From an uncultured Eubacteriales bacterium (lineage in GTDB: Bacteria; Bacillota; Clostridia; Oscillospirales; CAG-272), in contig CABPZV010000030.1 in NCBI GenBank assembly GCA_902462015.1, forward strand, positions 1 to 14,975: a stretch of DNA of 14,975 nt. Direction: 5' to 3'. Of this stretch, positions 1-7,252 are shown piece by piece. Both the position numbers and the translations under genes were made by a program. The notes below the pieces were generated by a model, which worked only from the letters and a program-made list of their open reading frames with translations, ran no database searches and was not told the origin of the DNA. Position 1 is the stretch's first letter. Each line of letters opens with the position of its first letter.

Positions 1-123
1 GGTATGCATTGTCTCGGATGCCCTGCATCAAGAGGAGAATCTATAGAAGCAGCGTGCGAAGTTCACGGAACCGATGCTGACGCTCTTGTAAACAAAATTA
101 ACGCTTTTCTTGCAGATAAATAA
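1..123 (+). CDS. DUF1858 domain protein, C-terminal end (partial)
   Basis: The frame is open from the window edge to TAA at 121–123 and gives about 40 residues containing MHCLGCPASRGESIEAAC, then a short helical tail ending NAFLADK. The CxxC plus a later Cys, followed by a Glu/Ala-rich helix, matches the end of the DUF1858 family (the redox-disulfide domain associated with hybrid cluster protein, TIGR03980), whose proteins are normally only about 65–80 residues. Roughly the first half lies outside the window. The family role is unproven; a thiol/disulfide or metal-binding redox function is assumed. The stop codon is directly followed by the GTG start of trmK, so the two are probably co-transcribed and translationally coupled. 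Confidence 0.8.
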   Translation, partial: GMHCLGCPASRGESIEAACEVHGTDADALVNKINAFLADK

Positions 124-846
124 GTGAGTGTTCGTCAGCTTAAGCTTAGCAAAAGACTTTTGTGTGCCGCTGAACTTTCGGGATGCGCTGAAGTAATTGC
201 AGACGTCGGAACAGATCACGCATATCTGCCGATTTATATGCTTACAGCGGGAAAGGCAGAAAAAGCTATCGCAACGGATATTAATACGGGGCCGCTTGAG
301 AGAGCAGGAGCAAATGCAAAGCTGTTTAATGTAGATGACAGACTGACTTTGCTTCATACCGACGGCTTGTACGGCGTCGAGCGTTTTTCGCCCGACGTCG
401 TCGTTATAGCCGGAATGGGGGGTGAGCTGTCAGCTTCTATAATTGAAAAAGCCGTTTTTTTGCAAAACTGCTACCGAAGAATCGTCTGTCAGCCGATGAC
501 ACATTCCGAACTGCTCCGCGCCTCGCTTTGCCGTCTCGGCTTTGTGATATACGACGAAAGAACGGTACGCGACGGAAAGCTGTATCAGCTCTTTGCAGCT
601 GAATATACCGGTAAACAGGAGAATTACTCGGATGCGGAGCTACTTGTTGGCAGACGCTCGGACAAAGATGATCCGCTGACTGCTGAATATATATCTTCGG
701 TCATATGCAGACTCAAAAAGGAGTATAACGGAATTCTTTGTTCGAAATCAGAAAATGAATTTAAAAACAAACATAGGGCGGACTTAAAACGGCTTCAAAA
801 CACGATTGAAGAACTCTGTTCGATGATGAAAAGAGACATACCATAG
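124..846 (+). CDS. trmK: tRNA (adenine(22)-N1)-methyltransferase TrmK
   Basis: A 240-residue class I SAM-dependent methyltransferase of the TrmK (YqfN, COG2384) family, which methylates N1 of adenine 22 in tRNA in the cytoplasm. The SAM-binding motif I, ADVGTDHAYLPI, lies near residues 26–37; an acidic motif TDIN follows near 51–54; the family motif IAGMGGEL is near 95–102 and CQPM near 122–125. The C-terminal ~80 residues are charged and helical, as expected for the coiled-coil domain. The GTG start at 124 abuts the upstream stop and has no strong SD, which suggests coupling. The next gene is the Nif3-family gene, the same neighbour as in Bacillus (yqfN–yqfO). Confidence 0.95.
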   Translation: MSVRQLKLSKRLLCAAELSGCAEVIADVGTDHAYLPIYMLTAGKAEKAIATDINTGPLERAGANAKLFNVDDRLTLLHTDGLYGVERFSPDVVVIAGMGGELSASIIEKAVFLQNCYRRIVCQPMTHSELLRASLCRLGFVIYDERTVRDGKLYQLFAAEYTGKQENYSDAELLVGRRSDKDDPLTAEYISSVICRLKKEYNGILCSKSENEFKNKHRADLKRLQNTIEELCSMMKRDIP

Positions 847-864
847 ATAATAAGGTTTTTGTAT

Positions 865-1623
865 ATGATTACTGTAAAGGAACTTTACGACAGACTTGAT
901 GATATGATTCCAAAATCCCTGTCATGTGAATGGGACAACGACGGACTGATGCTGTCGCCGGATACCGGGGCTGAGGTCAGACGCGTTGCAGTGGCACTTG
1001 ATGTTACTGATGATACTGTCGCTTTCGCAAAAGACTATGGCGCTGAGCTTATTGTTACGCATCATCCGCTTATATTCAAGCCGCTGAAACAGCTTGTTTC
1101 TCATAAGCTTATAACATTAATAAGCTCCGGAATATCGGTTTTTTCGTTTCATACGAGACTTGATGTCCTTGAAACGGGAGTGAACAGCGCACTTGCTGCA
1201 AGTCTTTCACTTAAAGATGTCAGAGCATTAAATTGTGAATTAGGTCTTATAGGTGAAGCCCATTCCGAAATGACTGTAAATGAATATGCTGATTTCGTCT
1301 GCCGTTCACTCGGGACCTCATCTGTCAGATTTATTCCTTCAAATAAGCATGTAAAAAAAGTTGCAGTTATCGGGGGAGCCGGCAAAGATTATATCCGTGA
1401 CGCAATTAAGGCAGGGGCCGACGTTTTCATAACCGGAGAAGCCGGGTATCATGGAATATGTGACGCTGCTGACTGCGGTATGTATGTAATAGAAGCGGGA
1501 CACTATGAAACCGAAAATCCGGTATGTGAAACACTTAAAAAAATGATAGAACAGATCTGTCCTGAACTTGATGTGGTTTCATTCAATTCGGGGCAAATCT
1601 GTACACATTGTATAACTAATTGA
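865..1623 (+). CDS. Nif3-like dinuclear metal-centre protein (YqfO/YbgI family)
   Basis: A protein of about 252 residues of the Nif3 (NIF3/YbgI/YqfO, DUF34) family, ring-forming proteins with a two-metal site. Visible ligand motifs are THHPLIF (residues 65–71), the FHTRLD stretch (95–100) and the C-terminal EAGHYETENP that carries the conserved His and Glu. The length matches the short form (E. coli YbgI about 247) and lacks the PII-like insertion of the 370-residue Bacillus YqfO. Cellular function is unresolved; annotation as GTP cyclohydrolase 1 type 2 is based on weak evidence in the family. I chose ATG 865, with AAGG about 9 nt upstream, over an in-frame TTG at 859. It follows trmK by 18 nt and is likely in the same operon. 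Confidence 0.92.
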   Translation: MITVKELYDRLDDMIPKSLSCEWDNDGLMLSPDTGAEVRRVAVALDVTDDTVAFAKDYGAELIVTHHPLIFKPLKQLVSHKLITLISSGISVFSFHTRLDVLETGVNSALAASLSLKDVRALNCELGLIGEAHSEMTVNEYADFVCRSLGTSSVRFIPSNKHVKKVAVIGGAGKDYIRDAIKAGADVFITGEAGYHGICDAADCGMYVIEAGHYETENPVCETLKKMIEQICPELDVVSFNSGQICTHCITN

Positions 1624-1735
1624 AGAAGTCCTTGTCTTACTCAAGGCGTTGGCCTCTATAGGTGGTGGATTACTTCAGTTTTCAGCGACGTTACAAACTG
1701 CCGCTGAAACGCCTTATTAGAGTTTTTGGCCATTA
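1624..1735 (+). other. intergenic leader with alternative pairings, upstream of pyk
   Basis: This spacer is richer in complementary segments than the AT-rich spacers elsewhere. TTTCAGCG (1680–1687) pairs with CGCTGAAA (1702–1709). AAGGCG (1643–1648) pairs with CGCCTT (1710–1715) and would enclose that hairpin. CCTTG (1630–1634) can instead pair with CAAGG (1642–1646), which excludes the outer stem, and GAAGT (1624–1628) can pair with ACTTC (1672–1676). A short T-run, GTTTTT, follows at 1722–1727. Mutually exclusive stems followed by a T-run just before pyk fit a regulatory leader or a processed small RNA, but I cannot assign a known class. The pairings are by eye, with no energy calculation. 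Confidence 0.35.
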
Positions 1736-1777
1736 ATGAAAAATAGAATGTACGCCGGTAGGGAGGGAACCATACAT

Positions 1778-3529
1778 ATGCGTAAAACAAAAATAATCTG
1801 TACACTTGGACCGTCCTCAAATAATGAGGAAGTTATAAGAAATATGATACTTGCGGGAATGAACGTTGCAAGATTGAATTTCTCCCATGGGGATTATGAG
1901 AGTCATAAGAAAACCGCAGATATCGTAAAAAAGCTTCGGGCAGAGCTTCATTCGCATACTGCGCTTCTGCTTGATACAAAGGGTCCGGAGATACGGCTGA
2001 AAAAATTCAAAGATAAAAAGGTTACCCTCAAAAAAGGTCAGAATTTCACCCTTATGCTCGGAACTGACGAGCCGGGCAGCGTGGACGGAGTGGCAATTAC
2101 TTACGACAACCTGTATAAGGATGTAAAACCGGGCAACACCATTCTTGTCGATGATGGACTTATCGCTCTTAAAGTTCAGTCGTGCGATGAAAAGGGAATC
2201 GAATGTATTGTGGAAAACGGAGGGCAGGTTTCCGACAATAAGGGAGTTAATATTCCCGGTGTAAAGCTTTCAATGCCGTTTATCAGTAAAAAGGATGCGG
2301 AGGATATTGCTTTCGGCGTTCGTGAGGATTTTGATTTTATCGCGACGTCATTCACTCAATCCGCTGAAGATATACACCTGATTCACGATGAGCTTGAAAA
2401 AAATAACTGCCGCAGCATCAGAGTCATTGCGAAGATTGAAAATGCGGCCGGAGTTGAAAATATAGATGAAATACTTGACGCGGCCGACGGAATTATGGTT
2501 GCAAGAGGCGACATGGGAGCCGAAATTGCAATGGAAGAAATACCAATTATCCAGAAGAGACTTATTTCCAAAGGCTACAACGACGGCAAACAGGTGATAA
2601 CCGCTACACAGATGCTCGAAAGTATGACCAGACAGCCTCGTCCTACCAGAGCGGAAATCACAGATGTCGCTAACGCAATTTATGACGGAACAAGTGCGAT
2701 TATGCTGTCAGGCGAAACCGCAAGCGGTCTTTATCCTGTTGAAGCTGTAAAAACAATGGCAAGAATCGCAATCAGGACAGAACGGGATATTGACTACGCT
2801 CAAAAGTTCTCCCGTATACGGGTAAACGGCTTCTCAGATGTGACGAGCGCAATTTCACACGCAACATGTACAACTGCCAATGATCTTAATGCCGCCGCAA
2901 TAATTACAGTTACTAAGTCGGGACGGACAGCTCGAATGCTCAGCCGCTTTCGTCCTGCAACCCCCATAATCGGCTGCTCGCCTGATCTCAAAACCTGCCG
3001 ACATATGAATTTATCATGGGGAATTACACCGCTTTTGATCGATGAAAAAACGAGCACAGACGAGCTTCTTGAACATACGATAAGCGTAACTACTAAAAAT
3101 GGGCTTGTAAATCATGGAGATGTTGTTGTAATCACGGCCGGTATACCGCTTGGAGTGTCCGGTACTACAAATATGATGAAGGTGCAGATTGTAGGAAATG
3201 TTTTGGTGGGCGGAACTGGAATCGGAGAAAAATCAGTATGCGGAAATCTTTGCGTTTGTGATAATGAGGAAGAGGCTCTTGAAAAATTCAGAGCCGGTGA
3301 TATACTTGTAATTCCTTTTGCTTCACAAAAGCTTATAGATATACTAAAAACTGCAAGTGCAATAGTGTGTGAACGATTTGGAATGGATTCTTATGCCGCT
3401 GTAGCCGGTCAATTGCTCGGCTGTCCGGTTATCATAGGTGCGGTAGGAGCAACAAAAATTCTTCATTCCGGGACTGTCGTTACCGTAGATGCTAAAAACG
3501 GAGTAGTTTACAGCGGAGATAACACCTGA
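1778..3529 (+). CDS. pyk: Pyruvate kinase, long form with C-terminal mobile domain
   Basis: A 583-residue pyruvate kinase (phosphoenolpyruvate + ADP to pyruvate + ATP), the last ATP-yielding step of glycolysis. Motifs in order are KTKIICTLGPSS (3–14), ARLNFSHG (31–38), LLDTKGPEIR (64–73), AKIEN (218–222), VARGDMGAEI (241–250), ITATQMLESM (274–283), RPTRAEITDVANA (288–300) and LSGETASG (310–317). Residues about 485–583 form the extra PEP-utiliser-like mobile domain found in Bacillus and Geobacillus enzymes of about 585 residues. In that domain the usual TSHA is DSYA (537–540), so the PTS-type His is Tyr here. ATG 1778 is preceded by GGGAGGGA (1761–1768) at good spacing; an in-frame ATG at 1736 lacks this and would add 14 non-family residues. 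Confidence 0.97.
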   Translation: MRKTKIICTLGPSSNNEEVIRNMILAGMNVARLNFSHGDYESHKKTADIVKKLRAELHSHTALLLDTKGPEIRLKKFKDKKVTLKKGQNFTLMLGTDEPGSVDGVAITYDNLYKDVKPGNTILVDDGLIALKVQSCDEKGIECIVENGGQVSDNKGVNIPGVKLSMPFISKKDAEDIAFGVREDFDFIATSFTQSAEDIHLIHDELEKNNCRSIRVIAKIENAAGVENIDEILDAADGIMVARGDMGAEIAMEEIPIIQKRLISKGYNDGKQVITATQMLESMTRQPRPTRAEITDVANAIYDGTSAIMLSGETASGLYPVEAVKTMARIAIRTERDIDYAQKFSRIRVNGFSDVTSAISHATCTTANDLNAAAIITVTKSGRTARMLSRFRPATPIIGCSPDLKTCRHMNLSWGITPLLIDEKTSTDELLEHTISVTTKNGLVNHGDVVVITAGIPLGVSGTTNMMKVQIVGNVLVGGTGIGEKSVCGNLCVCDNEEEALEKFRAGDILVIPFASQKLIDILKTASAIVCERFGMDSYAAVAGQLLGCPVIIGAVGATKILHSGTVVTVDAKNGVVYSGDNT

Positions 3530-3564
3530 CTTGTTAATAAAAATGATTTGGAGGACAATATAAA

Positions 3565-4683
3565 TTGATCATACAGTTAGATGAAGCAAAGAGAACGCTC
3601 CTTGAGATGAAAGATAAAATTAAAGATCTTGGATCTGTGCTTCAAATAGATGAGCTTAAGAACAGTGTTTCTGAGCTTGAAAAAATGACTTCAGCAGAAA
3701 ACTTTTGGAATGATGTCGGAAATTCAGGTAAAATTCTTAAGGAAATAAAAATAAAAAAAGATAAGATTGACAAATATGAACAGCTAAAAAGCCGTCTTGA
3801 AGACGCAATTGTTCTTGTCGAAATGGGAATTGAAGAAGATGACGAAAGCGTAACTGATGAAGCTCTTTCTGAGGTCAAGGACATTGTTGATGAGGAAAGC
3901 CGGCAGAGAATCGAAGTACTTCTTTCCGGAGAGTATGACCAAAACAATGCGATTCTTTCTTTTCATCCCGGTGCCGGCGGTACTGAAGCTCAGGATTGGG
4001 CACAGATGCTTTACAGAATGTATGTACGGTGGGGAGAGCGTCACAACTACAATGTTAAGCTCATCGACTGGCTCGACGGAGATGAGGCGGGAATTAAAAG
4101 CGCAACAATTTTAGTTGAGGGTACAAACGCATACGGATATCTTAAGAGCGAAAACGGAGTTCACCGTCTTGTCCGCGTGTCTCCGTTTGATGCGTCAGGA
4201 AGACGGCATACCTCTTTCGCTTCTGTGGAAGTTATGCCTGAATTTAACGATGAGGATGGAAAAATTGAGCTTCGAGACGAAGACCTGGAAATTACTGCGC
4301 ACCGTTCAAGCGGCGCTGGAGGTCAGCATATAAATAAAACTGACTCCGCAATACGTATCGTGCATATTCCGACCGGAATCGTTGTCGGGTGCCAGACCGA
4401 AAGAAGTCAGCTGCAAAACAAGGAAACGGCTCTTAAAATGTTGAAATCCAAGCTTTTGGAGATAAAAGAACGCGAAAAGCTCGATAAAATCGAGGATATA
4501 CAGGGTAATAAAACTAACATCGAATGGGGTGCTCAAATTCGTTCTTATGTTTTTATGCCGTATACGCTGGCTAAGGATAACAGGACTGGATTTGAAGACG
4601 GGAATATATCGGCTGTAATGGACGGCGATATCGACGGCTTTATCAATGCATATTTAAAATACAATGCAGCTAAGAATCAGTAA
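3565..4683 (+). CDS. prfB: Peptide chain release factor 2 (RF2), no frameshift site
   Basis: A class I release factor of 372 residues that reads UAA and UGA and triggers peptidyl-tRNA hydrolysis on the ribosome. The RF2 anticodon-like tripeptide SPF is at residues 206–208 and the catalytic GGQ at 252–254 (SSGAGGQHINKTDSA). The start is TTG 3565, preceded by GGAGG at 3550–3554. Most bacterial prfB genes carry an in-frame UGA after about codon 25 that requires a programmed +1 shift. Here the frame is continuous and the corresponding place reads CTT CAA ATA GAT (codons 26–29), so that autoregulation is absent. It lies 35 nt after pyk on the same strand. Family assignment is essentially certain. 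Confidence 0.97.
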   Translation: MIIQLDEAKRTLLEMKDKIKDLGSVLQIDELKNSVSELEKMTSAENFWNDVGNSGKILKEIKIKKDKIDKYEQLKSRLEDAIVLVEMGIEEDDESVTDEALSEVKDIVDEESRQRIEVLLSGEYDQNNAILSFHPGAGGTEAQDWAQMLYRMYVRWGERHNYNVKLIDWLDGDEAGIKSATILVEGTNAYGYLKSENGVHRLVRVSPFDASGRRHTSFASVEVMPEFNDEDGKIELRDEDLEITAHRSSGAGGQHINKTDSAIRIVHIPTGIVVGCQTERSQLQNKETALKMLKSKLLEIKEREKLDKIEDIQGNKTNIEWGAQIRSYVFMPYTLAKDNRTGFEDGNISAVMDGDIDGFINAYLKYNAAKNQ

Positions 4684-4723
4684 AACAAGAAAATAAATTT
4701 TAATAATACGGAGGTTTCCAATT

Positions 4724-5077
4724 ATGCTTAAGCTATACTCAGACAAGAAATCTGTAGCCTATACGGCATCCATTGCTATGTTCGTCTATTCAATAATCTC
4801 TTTTATTGCCGCATGCCTTTCTTTAATCGGTAAGAAAAAGACTACAGCGTCTATTTTTATCGCTTTGTCGGGAATCGCGGCAGCTTTCGGAGGAATTACA
4901 GCATATACACTGCGGATTATCGACCGTTCCGAAGCTAAAGACATTGACGATTATTTTGAGAACTACGATGAAGATGATTTCGATTTTGACGAGGACGGAA
5001 ATGAAAAATCAGATGAGGATACACCTTTTGTAATTCCCGTTGATGACACTGCAAGCGAAGAAGAATTCAACGGCTGA
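4724..5077 (+). CDS. Small two-helix membrane protein with acidic tail
   Basis: I do not recognise this 117-residue protein. Two hydrophobic segments, roughly residues 10–36 and 41–67, are separated by a short basic turn (GKKKT), which predicts a hairpin in the membrane with both ends on the same, probably cytoplasmic, side. Residues about 70–117 are strongly acidic and low in complexity (for example DDYFENYDEDDFDFDEDG) and are probably disordered. A clear SD (GGAGG, 4711–4715) precedes ATG 4724. It follows prfB by 40 nt and may be expressed from the same transcript. It ends in TGA before an AT-rich spacer. No function is proposed. Confidence 0.75.
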   Translation: MLKLYSDKKSVAYTASIAMFVYSIISFIAACLSLIGKKKTTASIFIALSGIAAAFGGITAYTLRIIDRSEAKDIDDYFENYDEDDFDFDEDGNEKSDEDTPFVIPVDDTASEEEFNG

Positions 5078-5118
5078 TTGCAAAGGAATAGGAATAAATG
5101 CGCTCAAATTGCTATATA

Positions 5119-5148
5119 TGTTAATCTTTAACAAGTAAAGTTAACTTT
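5119..5148. repeat. Inverted repeats upstream of the Cys-rich gene promoter
   Basis: TGTTAA (5119–5124) and TTAACA (5128–5133) form an inverted repeat with a 3-nt centre. A perfect 12-bp palindrome, AAAGTTAACTTT, follows at 5137–5148. Both lie just upstream of the candidate promoter and could be operator half-sites. The first resembles a Rex box (GTTAA-N4-TTAAC), but its spacer is one base short, so I do not assign it. Confidence 0.3.
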
Positions 5149-5165
5149 TTATTCATGGTTTGAGG

Positions 5166-5194
5166 TTATCTAACTTCAGCAAATGTGATATACT
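5166..5194 (+). promoter_or_regulatory. Candidate sigma-A promoter with extended -10
   Basis: TGATATACT contains an extended -10 (TG-A-TATACT, hexamer 5189–5194). A weak -35, TTATCT (5166–5171), lies 17 nt upstream. It is about 56 nt before the ATG at 5250 and would serve the Cys-rich protein gene. Confidence 0.5.
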
Positions 5195-5249
5195 AACTTA
5201 GGATTATAAAATTTATAATAATTCAATATAAAGATCGGAGGAAAACAAC

Positions 5250-5579
5250 ATGTGTTTAAATAAACTGTGTAAAAGGGAAGAAGAGAAAAAATCATTACTT
5301 GGAAAAGTTCTTGTTACAACAGCCGCTGTAATTGGATTCGGAACACTTATTTATCTCGCTATGAAATATTTGTTTGAGAAATATCATAACGGATGCTGTG
5401 CGCTTTGCAGTGATGATGCGGATGATTATTCCTGCGGCTGTGATGAGGATACTGAATGCGATTACGATTGTGATGATGATTGCTGTACCTGCGATGATAC
5501 AAATAATACTACAGATAATAGTTCATGTGAATGTAAAAGCAGCGCTGACGAAAATATAGATACTGAAGATGAGAATTAA
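5250..5579 (+). CDS. Membrane-anchored Cys/Asp-rich small protein
   Basis: An unrecognised 109-residue protein. After a basic N-terminus with two Cys (MCLNKLCK), one hydrophobic helix spans about residues 17–42. The remaining ~65 residues are dominated by Asp and Cys: twelve cysteines occur between residues 49 and 95, including CCALC, CGC, CCTC and CEC, spaced among acidic residues. A cluster of this kind could bind metal ions or form many disulfides if exported, but it matches no named domain I know. The SD AGATCGGAGG lies just before ATG 5250, and a promoter-like element and a strong terminator flank it, so it appears to be a monocistronic, genuinely expressed gene. A second frame reading inside it is a shadow. 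Confidence 0.8.
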   Translation: MCLNKLCKREEEKKSLLGKVLVTTAAVIGFGTLIYLAMKYLFEKYHNGCCALCSDDADDYSCGCDEDTECDYDCDDDCCTCDDTNNTTDNSSCECKSSADENIDTEDEN

Positions 5580-5663
5580 GTCTGCTTTCTGCATCGGCAT
5601 GTTAGCAAATATTTTTTTATTTAAATTAGAAGAGTATTAAAGTTATTTGATACCGCATAGGTG

Positions 5664-5711
5664 AAAAAATATAAAAAGCTTCGATTTTTTACGGAGCTTT
5701 TTATATTTTTT
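5664..5711 (+). terminator. Intrinsic terminator after the Cys-rich gene
   Basis: A 20-bp stem pairs 5664–5683 with 5692–5711, interrupted only by one G·T pair, with an 8-nt loop (ATTTTTTA). The A-run on the 5' side and T-run on the 3' side make it potentially bidirectional. It ends transcription about 130 nt after the stop at 5579. Confidence 0.85.
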
Positions 5712-5961
5712 ATTGCCAGCATTTCTAAATTATTTGGTTTTAATTGTATTTAAAGATACATAATTTGCCTGTAATAAAATTAAGTATTGTGATAATAATA
5801 ATACCAGAGCCGAAGAAATGGCTCGATTAAATAGATATATAATCTTGAATTATTGAAAGTTCAAAAGTTAAATTGTCCTGTTGATAAGACATTTAACTAT
5901 TAAATTTTGATGCAATTCTCGATTATATGCAATATGTATAAATATACAAGGAGAAATCAAA
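5712..5961 (+). other. Spacer and leader of the spore protein gene
   Basis: The rest of the 382-nt gene-free stretch (5580–5961) is AT-rich. GAGCC (5807–5811) and GGCTC (5820–5824) form a small hairpin. A longer hairpin pairs 5866–5877 with 5888–5898, 11 bp with one bulged T, about 63 nt before the spore-protein ATG. A forespore (SigG-type) promoter is expected; TGCAAT at 5911–5916 with an AT-rich -10 near 5931–5940 is the best I can see, and it is weak. No coding signal was seen. Confidence 0.35.
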
Positions 5962-6165
5962 ATGGCAACCAACAAGAATTTAGTTCCTGAAGCTAAGAGC
6001 GCACTTGATAAGTTCAAGATGGAAGCTGCAAGCGAAGTAGGCGTAAGCCTTAACAACGGTTATAATGGTGATCTGACATCTCGTCAGGCTGGTTCTATCG
6101 GCGGACAGATGGTTAAGAAAATGATTCAGAAATACGAGAACGATCTTAAAAACGGCAACAGATAA
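5962..6165 (+). CDS. Alpha/beta-type small acid-soluble spore protein (SASP)
   Basis: A 67-residue protein that fits the alpha/beta SASP family in length and sequence. These proteins coat forespore DNA, protect it from UV and heat, and are degraded by the GPR protease at germination. Recognisable parts are NLVPEAKSALDKFKMEAASE near the N-terminus, which includes the region where GPR cuts, EVGVSLNNGYNGDL in the middle, and the conserved TSRQAGSIGGQMVKKMI near the C-terminus. AAGGAG at 5948–5953 precedes ATG 5962. Transcription by SigG in the forespore is expected from the family, but no convincing SigG promoter was found. This gene is the main evidence that the organism descends from, or is, a spore former. 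Confidence 0.95.
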   Translation: MATNKNLVPEAKSALDKFKMEAASEVGVSLNNGYNGDLTSRQAGSIGGQMVKKMIQKYENDLKNGNR

Positions 6166-6310
6166 CCAGAAGACCTGATTATTTTTTAAACTTGTATTTA
6201 ATCAAATTAATGTTTCACTGATTGATTATCTAAGGTTTTTTAAATTATAATGCAAATGTGCGTTTAAATTAATAATACCGACGAAGGATAAAATTTTGGT
6301 GTAAACGAGG
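6166..6310 (+). other. Spacer between spore protein gene and terminator
   Basis: An AT-rich tail of about 145 nt separates the SASP stop from the terminator stem. I see no ORF with a start and SD here. It is probably a 3' UTR, although a separate small RNA ending at the same terminator cannot be excluded. Confidence 0.3.
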
Positions 6311-6346
6311 TAAGTGCGATTGCAGATTTAAATGCAATCGCATTTA
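6311..6346 (+). terminator. Intrinsic terminator downstream of the SASP gene
   Basis: TGCGATTGCA (6315–6324) and TGCAATCGCA (6333–6342) form a perfect 10-bp stem that extends to 14 bp with one G·T pair. The loop is 8 nt and a T-rich tail (TTTATTTTA) follows. It is well formed for + strand transcripts. Confidence 0.85.
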
Positions 6347-6770
6347 TTTTATACATTAACTCTATAGAGTGACTGCTGTAATGTGAAATTTTTTCTTGTT
6401 TTGTTCTGTTATACTTCCCTAAATTATGTAAAATTTGCATTTTACATAATTTAATCTATCTGCATATAGAAATATATAAGATATATTATAACTTCGCTAA
6501 GAGTGGTACTCTGTTATGTTTAAACCTTAAAGCAACGCTATATCCTTATATCCTTTCCATCAAGACTCTGTGCTTATAAAGGCGTTTGGAAAGGTATTCG
6601 GATTTGTAAACTGTAATACACCGCCGTTAAGATATCTGCAGATAAAGTTCTTGAATTTCTTAAGATTGAATATGAACAATCGGAATACAGATGCTTATTA
6701 ATCCATATACTTGTACTAATAAGCATCTTTATAAATCAACTTAACAAAAATAAAGGCGGTGAAATTAGTT
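6347..6770 (+). other. Long gene-free AT-rich region with two perfect hairpins
   Basis: No credible gene was found. A perfect 15-bp AT-rich inverted repeat with a 4-nt loop (TTGC) spans 6420–6453. A second perfect 12-bp inverted repeat, AGATGCTTATTA (6689–6700) with TAATAAGCATCT (6717–6728), lies about 42 nt upstream of the next start and could be a leader hairpin or operator. A frame open from about 6617 into the next gene has no start codon or SD, and I do not call it. Confidence 0.4.
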
Positions 6771-7205
6771 TTGAAAAAAACAATTTTGAGCTCTGTTTAC
6801 GCAACTGTTATTTCATTAGTAATATCTTTAATAATTATGTTAGTCGCAGCGCTTGTCGCTGTGAAACTTGAAGACCCTTCTTCTGTTACAGATATTTCTG
6901 CGATTATAGCGTTACTTAGCGGCGCATTGTTCTGCGGAATAATATGCTCCGTTATGTCCGGAGGAAATACAGTATCTGCAGCAATTTCCGGCTGTATGTA
7001 CATATGTTTTATTCTTCTGATATCACTTATTATTGCCGGATTTGGCGGGCCGTTTGATAACCCGTCGGGGTTTGGAAAAAAATTTATATTAATTGGAGCA
7101 TCATTTCTAATTGTTATTATCGGTTCGTTTCTCGGTAAAAAACGCAAACATAAAAAACGTTCCGCCGCTTCCCTTCGCGCTGAAATGATAAAAAGGAAAA
7201 GATGA
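6771..7205 (+). CDS. Four-helix membrane protein, TIGR04086-like
   Basis: A 144-residue integral membrane protein with four predicted hydrophobic segments, roughly residues 5–29, 38–59, 66–89 and 102–119, followed by a strongly basic cytoplasmic tail (KKRKHKKRSAASLRAEMIKRKR). Size, four-helix layout and glycine-rich helices resemble the TIGR04086/YrzE group of Clostridia and Bacillus, but no signature residue makes this certain. Function is unknown. I place the start at TTG 6771 because AAGGCGGTGA (6753–6762) is an SD at normal spacing; the alternative GTG at 6759 lies inside that SD. It converges with the minus-strand gene ending at 7253, with only a weak, imperfect hairpin between them. Confidence 0.7.
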   Translation: MKKTILSSVYATVISLVISLIIMLVAALVAVKLEDPSSVTDISAIIALLSGALFCGIICSVMSGGNTVSAAISGCMYICFILLISLIIAGFGGPFDNPSGFGKKFILIGASFLIVIIGSFLGKKRKHKKRSAASLRAEMIKRKR

Positions 7206-7252
7206 TTCATAATAAAAAAACATGGCCGTATAAAAAAATTAGACCGCGTTTT

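Noticed and set aside
1624..1735. 6S RNA or T-box leader
   Set aside because: Too short for a full 6S RNA, and there is no T-box sequence (GGGTGGNACCGCG) or codon-specifier architecture.
1736..1777. In-frame upstream ATG extending pyk by 14 residues
   Set aside because: No SD before it, the added residues do not match the family, and a strong SD precedes ATG 1778.
6617..6840. Open frame overlapping the start of the four-helix membrane protein gene
   Set aside because: It has no ATG/GTG/TTG with an SD and no recognisable protein; the overlapping frame has both a start signal and clear membrane segments.
7206..7252. Bidirectional terminator between converging genes
   Set aside because: AAAAAAC and GTTTTTT arms exist, but the stem has two mismatches and few G–C pairs, so it is not called as a feature.
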